Positions 23,525 through 32,353 of a stretch of 64,000 nt of DNA are shown piece by piece. Position 1 is the first letter of the stretch. The number at the start of each line of letters is the position of its first letter. A program made the position numbers and the translations under genes. The notes under the pieces were generated by a model. The model did not search any database. It saw nothing but the letters and a program-made list of their open reading frames with translations, and had not been told where the DNA came from. Origin of the DNA: Microbulbifer sp. TB1203 (GTDB lineage: Bacteria > Pseudomonadota > Gammaproteobacteria > Pseudomonadales > Cellvibrionaceae); contig NZ_CP116899.1 in assembly GCF_030997045.1 (NCBI RefSeq), positions 620,001-684,000 on the forward strand, written 5' to 3'.

Positions 23525-24652
23525 CTACGTGAGTAGCCGCACCAGAATCTCCCGGTACATCTTCTTCAGCTTGTCCAGGTCTTCCGCTTTCACACACTCA
23601 TCCACCTTGTGAATGGTCGCATTGACCGGCCCCAATTCCACTACCTGTGCGCCGGTCGGAGCGATAAAGCGACCGTCTGAAGTGCCTCCGGCGGTGGAGA
23701 GCTGGGTGGCTTCGCCGGTTACCGACAGGATCGCGGACTGCGCGGCTTCCACCAGCGGGCCTTCGGCGGTGAGAAATGGCTGGCCGGAGAGGTTGAAGTT
23801 CGCCTCATACTTTAAGCCGTGCTTGTCGAGGGTGGCGCGCGCGCGGCGTTCCAGTTCCTTTGCAGTGGTCTCGGTGGAGAAGCGCCAGTTGCACACGAGT
23901 TTCACTTCGCCGGGAATAACGTTGGTGGCGCCGGTGCCGCCATTGATATTGGAAACCTGGAAGCTGGTTGCCGGGAAAAAGTCGTTGCCCTTGTCCCACT
24001 CTTCAGCGGCGAGTTCCGCCAGCGCCGGGGCGAGGGTGTGAATCGGATTTTCCGCCAGATGTGGATAAGCCACATGGCCCTGCACGCCGAGTACCCTGAG
24101 TTCCAGGCCCAGTGAGCCGCGGCGGCCGTTCTTGATTACGTCACCGACCCGCTCGGTGCTGGAGGGCTCGCCCACCAGGCACCAGTCGATTTTTTCCCGC
24201 CGCTCTTCCAGCCACTGGACCACTTTCACCGTGCCACCGGTGGCCGGGCCCTCTTCGTCGCTGGTGATCAGGAAGGCGATACGGCCGCTGTGATCCGGGT
24301 GCGCGGCGACAAACTCCTCACAGGCCACAACCATCGCCGCCAGTGAGCCCTTCATATCTGCCGCGCCGCGGCCGTAGAGATAACCGTTGTCGACAGTGGG
24401 TTCAAAAGGAGGGTGCTGCCAGTTTTCCTCCGGCCCCGTGGGCACCACATCGGTGTGGCCGGCAAAGGCGAACAGCGGGCCGGTTTCGCCGCGGACAGCC
24501 CAGAAGTTGTCGGTATCGCCCCAGCGCAGGCGGGTGGTTTTGAAGCCGATTTTTTCCAGGCGCTGGATCATCAGGTCCATGCAGCCGGCGTCTTCGGGGG
24601 TGACGGATTTGAGGCGGATCAGGTCGCTGGCGAGTTTTACTGTGGGGGTCAT
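23525..24652 (-). CDS. dapE: Succinyl-diaminopimelate desuccinylase
   Basis: M20 metallopeptidase-type amidohydrolase of 375 aa. It removes succinate from N-succinyl-LL-diaminopimelate in lysine and peptidoglycan precursor synthesis. Di-zinc ligand motifs are FAGHTDVVPTG, YGRGAADMKGS and the catalytic pair TSDEEGPA. The family ending LGPVNATIHKVDECV supplies the last zinc His. Dimerisation-domain motifs INGGTGATNVIPG are present. dapC, dapD and dapE lie together in this window on the same strand, separated by repeats and nth. Confidence 0.96.
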   Translation of the reverse strand: MTPTVKLASDLIRLKSVTPEDAGCMDLMIQRLEKIGFKTTRLRWGDTDNFWAVRGETGPLFAFAGHTDVVPTGPEENWQHPPFEPTVDNGYLYGRGAADMKGSLAAMVVACEEFVAAHPDHSGRIAFLITSDEEGPATGGTVKVVQWLEERREKIDWCLVGEPSSTERVGDVIKNGRRGSLGLELRVLGVQGHVAYPHLAENPIHTLAPALAELAAEEWDKGNDFFPATSFQVSNINGGTGATNVIPGEVKLVCNWRFSTETTAKELERRARATLDKHGLKYEANFNLSGQPFLTAEGPLVEAAQSAILSVTGEATQLSTAGGTSDGRFIAPTGAQVVELGPVNATIHKVDECVKAEDLDKLKKMYREILVRLLT

Positions 24653-24700
24653 TTATTTTTCCGTAGTCGGTTCGGTGATAGGAGCTCCGCAGCGGGTGCC

Positions 24701-24828
24701 GTGGCGGCCCTGCTACCGGCAGCAATTTGCGGGACACGGGCTTGGGCGCCCCCCTTAAATACATTCCTGTACGGCCATCCATGGCCGTGAACGGTCTGGC
24801 ATAAAGCCACCGGCACCAGGGCCTTCAC
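24701..24828 (+). repeat. Family C palindromic repeat
   Basis: Begins GTGGCGGCCCTGCTACCGGC, continues TTGCGGGACACGGGC, and ends CCACCGGCACCAGGGCCTTC, giving inverted ends of about 20 bp. It has a central TACATTCCTGTACGG motif. Related to 28429-28551 and 31361-31482. Confidence 0.85.
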
Positions 24829-24886
24829 ATTTTGCTCCAGAGTTCTTCCAGCCTTTCAGTCGGTGGCGGTCGGAGCACGAACGCCT

Positions 24887-25009
24887 GATGCGAAGGCGCT
24901 GATACCGGAATTCGTTTGCGGGACTGTCTGCGAGAGGGACCTCGCAGACAAGCCCCCATGGATGGGTTCACGGCGTGTCCCGCAAACGAATTCCGGTAGC
25001 AGGGCCGCC
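24887..25009 (-). repeat. Family C palindromic repeat, inverted orientation
   Basis: Reads GATGCGAAGGCGCTGATACC to CCGGTAGCAGGGCCGCC, the reverse of the other copies. The stem bases AATTCGTTTGCGGGAC and GTCCCGCAAACGAATT pair perfectly. The interior contains CCCCCATGGATGGG. Confidence 0.85.
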
Positions 25010-25047
25010 CGGGAGCTTGTTACGAGGCTCCTGTTTCGGATCGATGA

Positions 25048-25093
25048 GCGGGCCTGCGGCCCGCAAGCGGAGCTGGAGCTCCGCGGTCCCGGG
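25048..25093. repeat. Family D double-hairpin repeat at dapD end
   Basis: Hairpins GCGGGCCTGCGGCCCGC and GCGGAGCTGGAGCTCCGC. It lies 8 bases beyond the dapD stop. The dapD end and the SH3 gene end share AATTGATTCCG. Confidence 0.85.
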
Positions 25094-25101
25094 TCTCGGA
25101 A

Positions 25102-26133
25102 TCAATTGCTGTGCAACGCCGCGTTCAATTCAATAGCACTCTTGTTGGTCAGGCATTCCACCGCACCGTTGGTGGAATTGCGCCGGAACAGCAGGTCGGA
25201 TTTGCCGGCCAGGTCGCGGGCTTTCACGTGTTCCACCAGCTTGCCGCTGTCGTCCAGCAGCGCCACTTTGGTTCCGGAGGTGATATACAGGCCGGCCTCC
25301 ACGGTGCAGCGGTCGCCCAGGGGGATGCCGATACCGGAGTTGGCGCCGAGCAGGCAGTTTTCGCCGACTGAAATGACGATGTTACCGCCGCCGGAGAGGG
25401 TGCCCATGGTGGAGCTGCCGCCGCCCAGGTCGGAACCGGCGCCGACGAAAACGCCGGCGGAGATGCGTCCCTCGATCATGCCCGGCCCTTCGGTACCGGC
25501 GTTAAAGTTGACGAAGCCTTCGTGCATGATGGTGGTGCCTTCGCCCAGGTAGGCGCCCAGGCGCACCCGTGCGGTGTGAGCAATGCGCACGCCCTTGGGT
25601 ACCACGTAGTTGGTCATTTTGGGAAATTTGTCGACGCAGGACACTTCCAGCAGTTCGCCTTTCAGGCGGGCTTCGAGCTGGCGTTGGGGCAGTTCTTCCA
25701 GGTCGATGGCGCCGCGGTTGGTCCAGGCCACATTGACCAGCTTGCCGAAAATGCCGTCCAGACTGGTTTGGTGGGGCTTGACCAGGCGGTGGGATAACAG
25801 ATGCAGTTTCAGGTAGGCTTCCGGCACCGTTTGTGGAGGCTCGTCGCTGTACAGTACCACCGCCACCAGAGGGCTCTGGCTGCCGGCAAACTGCTCCAGG
25901 ATCTCCGCTTGTTCTGTGGCGCCGGCAGCGTTCAGTTTTTCCGCCAGTGGCTGCAGCTGCGACGGTTCCAGGACGATGGTGTGGTTGCCGTCGTCCACCT
26001 TCAGTACTTCCGCCACCGCCGCTGCGGTTTCTGCTTCCGGTTTGAACAGCGGTTGCGGGTAGTAGACTTCCAGCCAGTCACCTTTGCTGTTGCAGGTGCC
26101 GACACCGAATCCGATGCTGTAAATTTCACTCAT
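25102..26133 (-). CDS. dapD: 2,3,4,5-tetrahydropyridine-2,6-dicarboxylate N-succinyltransferase
   Basis: 343-aa trimeric acyltransferase that uses succinyl-CoA in the lysine/diaminopimelate pathway. It belongs to the long DapD type (Pseudomonas-like) with an N-terminal helical domain (about 1-165). The left-handed beta-helix contains MTNYVVPKGVRIAHTARVR, MHEGFVNFNAGTEG, VGAGSDLGGGSSTMGTLSG and LLGANSGIGIPLGD. The start ATG overlaps the stop of the ArsC-like gene by one base (TGATG). It precedes dapE in the same direction. Confidence 0.96.
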   Translation of the reverse strand: MSEIYSIGFGVGTCNSKGDWLEVYYPQPLFKPEAETAAAVAEVLKVDDGNHTIVLEPSQLQPLAEKLNAAGATEQAEILEQFAGSQSPLVAVVLYSDEPPQTVPEAYLKLHLLSHRLVKPHQTSLDGIFGKLVNVAWTNRGAIDLEELPQRQLEARLKGELLEVSCVDKFPKMTNYVVPKGVRIAHTARVRLGAYLGEGTTIMHEGFVNFNAGTEGPGMIEGRISAGVFVGAGSDLGGGSSTMGTLSGGGNIVISVGENCLLGANSGIGIPLGDRCTVEAGLYITSGTKVALLDDSGKLVEHVKARDLAGKSDLLFRRNSTNGAVECLTNKSAIELNAALHSN

Positions 26134-26510
26134 CAGGCCATCTCCTTCCCGTTCAGGGCTGTTATCTTTTCAATCATTGCTGCTAATGTCTCCTCTTTGA
26201 AGCCGAACAGGATTTCGTTGCCGGCGACGGTGACCGGGCGCTTTATCAGTGTGGGGGTTTCCTGGGCGATGGCCAGAGCCGAGTCGTTGTCCATCGCGCT
26301 TTTCTGCTCTTCGCCGAGGGCGCGCCAGCTGGTGGAGCGGCGGTTGAGCACTTCTTGCCAGCCGAATTCCGTTAACCAGTCCGACAGCGGTACGCTCTGC
26401 ATACCGTCTTCCCGGAAGTCGTGGAAGCGGTATTCCACATCGTTCTTTTCCAGCCACTTGCGGGCCTTTTTTACCGTGTCGCAGTTCTTGATGCCGTATA
26501 GAGTAATCAT
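26133..26510 (-). CDS. ArsC/Spx-family putative reductase (YffB-like)
   Basis: 125-aa thioredoxin-fold protein starting MITLYGIKNCDTVKKARKWL. The single active-site Cys in KNCDTVKKA and the TPTLIKRPV motif place it in the ArsC/Spx/YffB family. E. coli YffB is encoded just before dapE and may be a glutathione-dependent reductase; the same linkage to dap genes is kept here. The start overlaps nth's stop by ATGA and the end overlaps dapD's start by one base, so the three genes are tightly coupled. Confidence 0.88.
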   Translation of the reverse strand: MITLYGIKNCDTVKKARKWLEKNDVEYRFHDFREDGMQSVPLSDWLTEFGWQEVLNRRSTSWRALGEEQKSAMDNDSALAIAQETPTLIKRPVTVAGNEILFGFKEETLAAMIEKITALNGKEMA

Positions 26511-27175
26511 GCCTTCTTCGTCTTTTTGGGGTTCTTGCGTGCGGGGTAGCAGGTGGTGCATATCTCGCACACGGTGCCGTCGCAGCCGCGGGCGGTGCAG
26601 TATTCGCGCCCGTAAAAAATAATCTGCAAGTGCAGTTTGTTCCAGTTTTCACGGGGAAACAGGCGCTTGAGGTCTTTTTCCGTCTGCACCACGTTCTTGC
26701 CGCTGGTGAGACCCCAGCGCTGGGCCAGGCGGTGGATATGGGTGTCCACCGGAAAGGCCGGGTGGCCGAAGGCCTGGGACATCACCACGCTGGCGGTCTT
26801 GTGGCCCACGCCGGGGAGGGTTTCCAGCGCGGCCATGTTCTCGGGCACCTTGCCGTGGTACTCGTTGACCAGTATCTGCGAGAGTTTGCTGATCGCCTTG
26901 GATTTCTGCGGCGACAGGCCGCAGGGGCGGATCACTTCCTGGATCTTTTCCACCGGGACCTGTGCCATATCCTCCGGGTTGTCCGCCAGTTTCCACAGGG
27001 CCGGGGTGATCTGGTTGACGCGCTCATCGGTGCACTGAGCGGAAAGCAGTACCGCCACCAGCAGGGTGTAAGGGTCGCGGTGGTGCAGGGGAACCGGGGT
27101 CTCCGGGTAGAGTTCGTCCAGGCGCTTCTGGATAAATTCTACCCGTTCCTTTTTTAACAAGTTTTTTACTGCCAT
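26507..27175 (-). CDS. nth: Endonuclease III (DNA glycosylase/AP lyase)
   Basis: 222-aa base-excision repair enzyme for oxidised pyrimidines. Helix-hairpin-helix LPGVGHKTASVV contains the catalytic Lys, and FPVDTHIHRLAQRWG the catalytic Asp. The ATG is chosen since it begins MAVKNLLKK and all homology follows; upstream sequence is repeat-like. The C-terminal cysteine cluster is unusual: offsets 0, 5, 10, 13, 16, against 0, 7, 10, 16 in E. coli, so one usual FeS ligand position is Gly. Overlaps the ArsC-like gene by 4 bp. Confidence 0.93.
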   Translation of the reverse strand: MAVKNLLKKERVEFIQKRLDELYPETPVPLHHRDPYTLLVAVLLSAQCTDERVNQITPALWKLADNPEDMAQVPVEKIQEVIRPCGLSPQKSKAISKLSQILVNEYHGKVPENMAALETLPGVGHKTASVVMSQAFGHPAFPVDTHIHRLAQRWGLTSGKNVVQTEKDLKRLFPRENWNKLHLQIIFYGREYCTARGCDGTVCEICTTCYPARKNPKKTKKA

Positions 27176-27186
27176 TTGCTGTGTAT

Positions 27187-27210
27187 GTAGGAGCGACCGT
27201 TGGCCGCGAG
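27187..27210. repeat. Partial family A repeat
   Basis: GTAGGAGCGACCGTTGGCCG is a diverged half of the family A palindrome, located between dapC and nth. No inverted partner is seen. Confidence 0.55.
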
Positions 27211-27218
27211 AGCCTTTT

Positions 27219-28394
27219 CTATTGGCAAAATGCTTTGATGCGTTTCGCCGCCTCGATGCACTCCTCGAGGGTGGCCACCAGGGCCATGCGCACATACTCG
27301 GCGCCCGGGTTGATTCCTTCCGCCTCCCGGGCGAGGAATCCCCCGGGCAGCACGGTGATGTTCTGCTGCCGGAAGAGTTCGCGAGCGAAGTTTTCGCCAT
27401 CTCCGACCCGCGGCCAGAGATAAAAGCCGGCCCGCGGTGGTGCCACATCCAGGCAGCCGTCGAGTATGTCCAGCACCGCAGAAAATTTTTCCCGATAGAG
27501 CGCGCGATTATGCCGCACATGTTGTTCGTCCTGCCAGGCGGCGATGGAGGCGAACTGGGTGTACAGCGGCATGGCGCATCCGTGGTAAGTGCGGTAGAGC
27601 AGGAATTTTTCCAATATCCGCGCATCGCCGGCGACGAAGCCGGAGCGCAGCCCGGGCAGGTTGGAGCGTTTGGAAAGGCTGTGGAATACCAGGCAGCGGT
27701 GAAAGTCCGCGCGGCCGATTTCCTCACAGACCTGCAGCAGGCCGAGCGGTGGCTGTGCTTCGTCGAAGTAGAGTTCGGAGTAGCACTCGTCGGAGGCGAT
27801 GATGAAATCGTAGCGATCGGCGAGGTCGATCAGCTGTTTCAGGTCTTCCGCATCCAGCAGGGCGCCAGTGGGGTTACCAGGGGTACAGATGTACAGCAGG
27901 TCGCACGCTTTCCAGGCGCTCTCCGGCACCGAGGCGAAGTCCGGCTTGAAGTTGGTTGAATCCGTACAGTTGATAAAGGACGGACTGGCGCCGGCGAGCA
28001 GGGCGGCCCCTTCGTAAATCTGGTAAAAGGGGTTGGGCATCAATACTTTCGAGCCGGGGGACACCGCGGCCTGGGCGAAGGCGAACAGTGCCTCGCGGGT
28101 GCCGTTGACGGGCAGTACCTGGGTGTCCGCACAGACTTCATTTAATTGAAAGCGCTGGCACAGCCAGCGGGCAATGGCCTGGCGCAGCGAGTCTATGCCC
28201 TTGGTGGCGGGATAGGCGGCCAGCTTGTCCAGGTTGTCGATCAGTTCGTCGCGCACGAATTCCGGCGGTTCATGCTTGGGCTCGCCGATGGAGAGCGCAA
28301 TATGGGGCAGGTGCGCCGGTGCCTGGAGGTCTTTTTTCAGCGCCGCCAGCTTTGTGAAAGGATAGGGCTGTAGTTTTTCGATATTTGAATTCAT
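27219..28394 (-). CDS. dapC: Succinyldiaminopimelate transaminase (DapC)
   Basis: Class I/II PLP aminotransferase of 391 aa starting MNSNIEKLQPYPFTKL. The PLP-binding Lys lies in FHSLSKRSNLPGLRSGF. Other fold motifs are PNPFYQIYEGAALLAG, CTPGNPTGALL and ASDECYSELYFDE. It converts N-succinyl-2-amino-6-oxopimelate plus glutamate to N-succinyl-LL-diaminopimelate. The specific name rests on linkage to dapD, dapE and glnD, as in Pseudomonas. A family C repeat separates it from glnD. Confidence 0.92.
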   Translation of the reverse strand: MNSNIEKLQPYPFTKLAALKKDLQAPAHLPHIALSIGEPKHEPPEFVRDELIDNLDKLAAYPATKGIDSLRQAIARWLCQRFQLNEVCADTQVLPVNGTREALFAFAQAAVSPGSKVLMPNPFYQIYEGAALLAGASPSFINCTDSTNFKPDFASVPESAWKACDLLYICTPGNPTGALLDAEDLKQLIDLADRYDFIIASDECYSELYFDEAQPPLGLLQVCEEIGRADFHRCLVFHSLSKRSNLPGLRSGFVAGDARILEKFLLYRTYHGCAMPLYTQFASIAAWQDEQHVRHNRALYREKFSAVLDILDGCLDVAPPRAGFYLWPRVGDGENFARELFRQQNITVLPGGFLAREAEGINPGAEYVRMALVATLEECIEAAKRIKAFCQ

Positions 28395-28428
28395 TTTTGT
28401 GTTTCCAGTCCCCGTTTTTTCGGGCGCT

Positions 28429-28551
28429 GTGGCGGCCCTGCTGCCGGTGGCCTTTTGCGGGACACGCCGTAAATACTTCCCTGTAGGCTCTAATCGGCAT
28501 CCCTGCCTCATAAGGTCCCGCAAAAGGCCACCGGCATCAGGGCCTTCGCAT
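28429..28551 (+). repeat. Family C palindromic repeat
   Basis: GTGGCGGCCCTGCTGCCGGT to GGCATCAGGGCCTTCGCAT. Stem parts GGCCTTTTGCGGGAC and GTCCCGCAAAAGGCC pair perfectly. It fills the dapC-glnD gap. Confidence 0.9.
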
Positions 28552-28576
28552 TGAGTTCCGGTATTTTTCCCGGTGT

Positions 28577-31312
28577 TTAATCTGTTTTCTGATCTCTGTT
28601 CCCTGACTTCTGAATCGCATCCAGCTCCCGGCAGATATTCTCTTCCAGCTCCCGGCTGGCGGCTTCGTCCAGCAGCGGTTCCCCCGCGGCGTCGGTGATA
28701 TGGAAGGTGTCCTCCACTCGCTCCCCCAGGGTGGAAATCCTGGCGTTGTGCAGGCGCAGGTCGTGGGTGATAAAGATTCGTGCGATGCGCGCCAGAAGCC
28801 CGGGCCGGTCGGCGCTGGTGATTTCCAGGGTGCTGTACTGGTCACCGGGCTCGGTGGTAATACTGGCGCGGGTGGCCAGTTCGAACATCTTCAGGCGCCG
28901 GGGCGTGCGCCGCTGGATCACTTTGGAGTAGTCCTCCACCAGGGCCAGTTCTTCCTGCAGGGTTTTGCGGATCTGTTCCAACTGATGGGGCTCGTCCAGC
29001 AGCGGCTGGCCGGATTCGTCGAGCACGTAGAAGGTGTCCACGGTGTAGCCGGAAGCGGAGCTGTACAGGCGCGCGTCGTGGATGTCCAGGTTGAGCATGT
29101 CCAGGCCGGTGACCACCGCGGCGAAGACGTTGGCCCGGTCCGGGGTGTAGACGAAAACCTCCGTCGCACCGTCGTGTTCGCCGGGGCCGGAATTGCGCGT
29201 GAGTACCAGGGTATCCCGGCGCTCGCCTTTTTCGCTGGCGCTGTGCAGCTGATGGATGGCGGCGGTGTGCCAGGTAATATTGTCGGCACTTTCGCGCACG
29301 AAATAGTCTTCACCCATCTGCGCCCAGATATTTTCCACCGAGGCCATGGGCAGGCCCATGGCGCGCAGCATGCTGCGCGCCTGGCCCCGGGTCTCCTCGA
29401 TGATTTCCTCCCGGTCGATGGGATTCTCCAGGCCGCGGCGCAGGGCGCGTCGGGTGGCCTGGTAGAGCTGGCGCATCAGGCTGGCGCGCCAGCTGTTCCA
29501 GAGCTCCGGGTTGGTGGCGTTGATGTCCGCCACAGTGAGGGCGTAGAGGTAGTCGAGGTGTTCGCGGTCGCCCACGGTGCGGGCGAAATCGTGCACCACT
29601 TCCGGGTCGGTAATGTCCTGCTTCTGGGACACTGCGCTCATCAGCAGGTGTTTTTCCACCAGCCAGCACACCAGGCGGCTATCGCGGCCGGACAGCTGGT
29701 GGCGACGGCAGAAGGCGTCGGCGTCCACCACGCCCAGTTTGGAGTGGTCGCCGCCGCGGCCCTTGGCGATGTCGTGGTAGAGGCCGGCGATGTACAGCAG
29801 TTCGGGCTTGCGCAAACGCGAGAGAATTTCCGCAGCGATGGGGAATTTCTGCCAGGCCTCGGGGCTGCGAAAGCTGCGCATATTGCGCACCACCTGCAGG
29901 GTGTGGGCATCCACGGTATAAATATGAAAGAGGTCGTGCTGCATCTGCCCGGTGACGCGGCCGAACTCCGGCAGGTAGCGGCCCAGCACGCCGTAACGGG
30001 TCATGCGCGAGAGCTGGGTGGAGAGGCCGCGGGGGGAACGCAGCAGCTGCATGAATAGTTCGGCGTTGGCCGGGGTCGAGCGGAATTTGTCGTCGATCAG
30101 GTGGCGGTGTTCGCGGATCAGGCGGATGGTGGAGGCACGCACGCCCTGGATATCGGGGTTTTCCGCCATCAGCACGAATATTTCCAGCAGCGCCGAGGGC
30201 TGTTCCTCGAATACCCGGGTCTGGGTCACTTCAATGGTGCTGTCGCGCAGCTGGAAGCGCTCGTTGATCGGGGTCACGCTCTGCCGCTGGCCGCGCTGCA
30301 GTATGGCCTCGTCGAGAAACTGCAGCAGCACGTCGTTCAGTTCGCGCAGCGCCATCACTACGCGGTAGTAGTTGTGCATGAACTGCTCCACCGCCAACTG
30401 GGTGCCGCTGTCCACATAGCCGAACTGTTTCGCCAACTCCCGCTGGTAGTCGAACAGCAGCCGCTCCTCGGCGCGCCCGGCGAGCAGGTGCAGGCCATAG
30501 CGCACCCGCCAGAGGAAGTCCTCTCCGGACTGGAGGATGGCGAACTCTTCCTCGGTAAAGAAGCCTTTGCCCTGTAGTTGCTTGAGGGTGCGCACGCGGA
30601 AGTAGCGCTTGGCCACCCAGCCGATGGTCTGGATATCCCGCAGGCCGCCGGGGGCGTTCTTGATATTGGGTTCCAGGTTGTACTCAGAGGCCTGCTGGCG
30701 ATTGTGGCGCTCGCGTTGTTCGGTGTATTTGGCGCTGAAGAATTTCTCCGCCGGCCAGAGCTTGTCCGGGGTCATGTGATTCACCAGGCGTTCGCGCATG
30801 GCGTCGTTGCCGACCACAGTGCGGCATTCCATCAGGTTGGTGGCCACGGTGATGTCTTCCGCGGCCAGTTCCAGGCAGTGCTCCACGGAGCGCACCGAGT
30901 GGCCGATATCCAGGCCCAGGTCCCAGAGGAAAGCCACCAGCCGCTCGATATTGTCCACGGTGACGCGGTCCGGCTTGCCGTGGGTGAGGATCAGCAGGTC
31001 GATGTCCGAGTGGGGATGCAGGTCGCCGCGGCCGTAGCCGCCCACCGCCAGCAGGCTGATGTTGTCCGGCCACTGGTACTGGTGCCAGGCGTAGTGCAGC
31101 AGGCAGTCCACGAACAGCGCGCGCTCGTGCACCAGGGTGCGCACGTCCTCGCCCTCGCGAAAGCGCTCGGCCATCTGGGTGTCGGCGGCGCCGGCGGCGT
31201 CCTTGAAGATTTCCAGCGCCGGCTTGGCGCCCTCGGCCAGGGCCTTGCGGAAGCGGGCCTGGTCGAAGAAGAACAGGGGGCGCTCGAAGTAGGGGGTGTT
31301 GGCCAGCTGCAT
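28577..31312 (-). CDS. glnD: Bifunctional uridylyltransferase/uridylyl-removing enzyme (PII)
   Basis: 911-aa nitrogen-status sensor that uridylylates PII proteins when nitrogen is scarce and removes UMP when glutamine is high. The nucleotidyltransferase domain has GGYGRG (91-96) and the HSDIDLL carboxylates (101-107). The HD hydrolase domain (about 450-600) has LYHDIAKGRGGDHS. Two C-terminal ACT domains (about 725-800 and 830-905), including ITSADRPGLLARIARIF, bind glutamine. Full length and intact. The gene order map-glnD-dapC is that of Pseudomonas. Confidence 0.97.
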   Translation of the reverse strand: MQLANTPYFERPLFFFDQARFRKALAEGAKPALEIFKDAAGAADTQMAERFREGEDVRTLVHERALFVDCLLHYAWHQYQWPDNISLLAVGGYGRGDLHPHSDIDLLILTHGKPDRVTVDNIERLVAFLWDLGLDIGHSVRSVEHCLELAAEDITVATNLMECRTVVGNDAMRERLVNHMTPDKLWPAEKFFSAKYTEQRERHNRQQASEYNLEPNIKNAPGGLRDIQTIGWVAKRYFRVRTLKQLQGKGFFTEEEFAILQSGEDFLWRVRYGLHLLAGRAEERLLFDYQRELAKQFGYVDSGTQLAVEQFMHNYYRVVMALRELNDVLLQFLDEAILQRGQRQSVTPINERFQLRDSTIEVTQTRVFEEQPSALLEIFVLMAENPDIQGVRASTIRLIREHRHLIDDKFRSTPANAELFMQLLRSPRGLSTQLSRMTRYGVLGRYLPEFGRVTGQMQHDLFHIYTVDAHTLQVVRNMRSFRSPEAWQKFPIAAEILSRLRKPELLYIAGLYHDIAKGRGGDHSKLGVVDADAFCRRHQLSGRDSRLVCWLVEKHLLMSAVSQKQDITDPEVVHDFARTVGDREHLDYLYALTVADINATNPELWNSWRASLMRQLYQATRRALRRGLENPIDREEIIEETRGQARSMLRAMGLPMASVENIWAQMGEDYFVRESADNITWHTAAIHQLHSASEKGERRDTLVLTRNSGPGEHDGATEVFVYTPDRANVFAAVVTGLDMLNLDIHDARLYSSASGYTVDTFYVLDESGQPLLDEPHQLEQIRKTLQEELALVEDYSKVIQRRTPRRLKMFELATRASITTEPGDQYSTLEITSADRPGLLARIARIFITHDLRLHNARISTLGERVEDTFHITDAAGEPLLDEAASRELEENICRELDAIQKSGNRDQKTD

Positions 31313-31360
31313 TGATTTGTCCGTTTGGGACCTCTTTGTGTGCTCTTAAGAGGGGCAGAA

Positions 31361-31482
31361 GCGGCCCTGCTACCGGTGGCCGTTTGCGGGACACGCTGTG
31401 AATACATCCCTGTACGCTCTCCGCGGCCATCCATGGCCGCAGAAGGTCCCGCAAACGGCCCCCGGCATCAGGGCCTTCGCAT
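31361..31482 (+). repeat. Family C palindromic repeat
   Basis: GCGGCCCTGCTACCGGTGGC to CCGGCATCAGGGCCTTCGCA. Perfect stem CCGTTTGCGGGAC / GTCCCGCAAACGG and an inner GCGGCCATCCATGGCCGC hairpin. It lies between glnD and map; nothing else is recognised in that 270-base gap. Confidence 0.9.
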
Positions 31483-31582
31483 CGGGTTTTGGTATTCTTT
31501 CCGACTGTAGGGCGGATAAGCGCTGAGCGCATCCGCCGCTATGACAGGTGGAGGCGTTGTGTCCGGGTTCCGAGTCCTGACT

Positions 31583-32353
31583 CTAAAAGTTCTCTTCACC
31601 CCGCGCCGTCAGCACCTCCACCCCATCGGCAGTCACCACCATGGTATGCTCCCACTGGGCGGACAGGCGGCGGTCCACGGTGACCGCGGTCCAGCCATCG
31701 CGAAGCACGCGGGTGCCGGGCTTGCCGGCGTTGATCATCGGCTCGATGGTAAAGGTCATGCCTTCCTCCAGCGCCAGGCCGGTGCCGGCCTTGCCGTAGT
31801 GCAGTATTTGCGGGTCCTCGTGAAACACGTCGCCGATGCCGTGGCCGCAGAAGTCGCGCACCACCGAGTAGTAGTTCTTCTCTGCGTGCTGCTGGATCAC
31901 GTGGCCGATATCGCCGAGGGTGGTGCCCGGGCGGACTATCTCGATGGCCCTGTACAGGCATTCCTGGGTCACTTTGACCAGCCTCTCCGCGTGGGGCGCC
32001 GGTTTGCCCACGAAATACATCTTGCTGGTGTCGCCGTACCAGCCGTCCTTGATCACGGTGACATCGATATTGATGATGTCGCCTTTCTTCAGCACCTTGT
32101 TGTCCGAGGGGATGCCGTGGCAGACCACTTCGTTCACGGAGGTGCAGATGGATTTGGGGAAGCCGCGATATCCCAGGCAGGCGGGGATGGCATCCTGTGC
32201 GTTGACGATATGGTCGTGACAGCGCTGGTCCAGTTCTTCGGTAGTGACGCCGGGGACCACATATTCGCCGATCATCTCCAGCACTTCGGCGGCCAGTCGG
32301 CCCGCGGTGCGCATTTTGGCGATCTGTTCCGGTGTCTTGGTGCTTGAGGTCAT
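31583..32353 (-). CDS. map: Methionine aminopeptidase, type I
   Basis: 256-aa enzyme that removes N-terminal Met from new proteins. The ATG is chosen because homology starts at IAKMRTAGRLAAEVLEMI. Metal ligands: Asp in NIDVTVIKDGWYGDTSKM (both Asp), His in GHGIGDVFHEDP, Glu in FTIEPMI and Glu in QWEHTMVV. The substrate His is in VCHGIP. It is divergent from rpsB, the conserved map/rpsB arrangement. It probably shares the 304-base divergent promoter region. Confidence 0.96.
   Translation of the reverse strand: MTSSTKTPEQIAKMRTAGRLAAEVLEMIGEYVVPGVTTEELDQRCHDHIVNAQDAIPACLGYRGFPKSICTSVNEVVCHGIPSDNKVLKKGDIINIDVTVIKDGWYGDTSKMYFVGKPAPHAERLVKVTQECLYRAIEIVRPGTTLGDIGHVIQQHAEKNYYSVVRDFCGHGIGDVFHEDPQILHYGKAGTGLALEEGMTFTIEPMINAGKPGTRVLRDGWTAVTVDRRLSAQWEHTMVVTADGVEVLTARGEENF

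Larger units (their letters stand above)
24653..25101. other. Non-coding gap between dapE and dapD, filled with repeats
   Basis: This 449-base gap contains two family C elements in opposite orientation (24701-24828 and 24887-25009) and a family D element (25048-25093). No gene or promoter is clear. Confidence 0.75.

Noticed and set aside
28700..30058. Long plus-strand frame opposite glnD
   Set aside because: Shadow of glnD, whose nucleotidyltransferase, HD and ACT motifs are intact on the minus strand.
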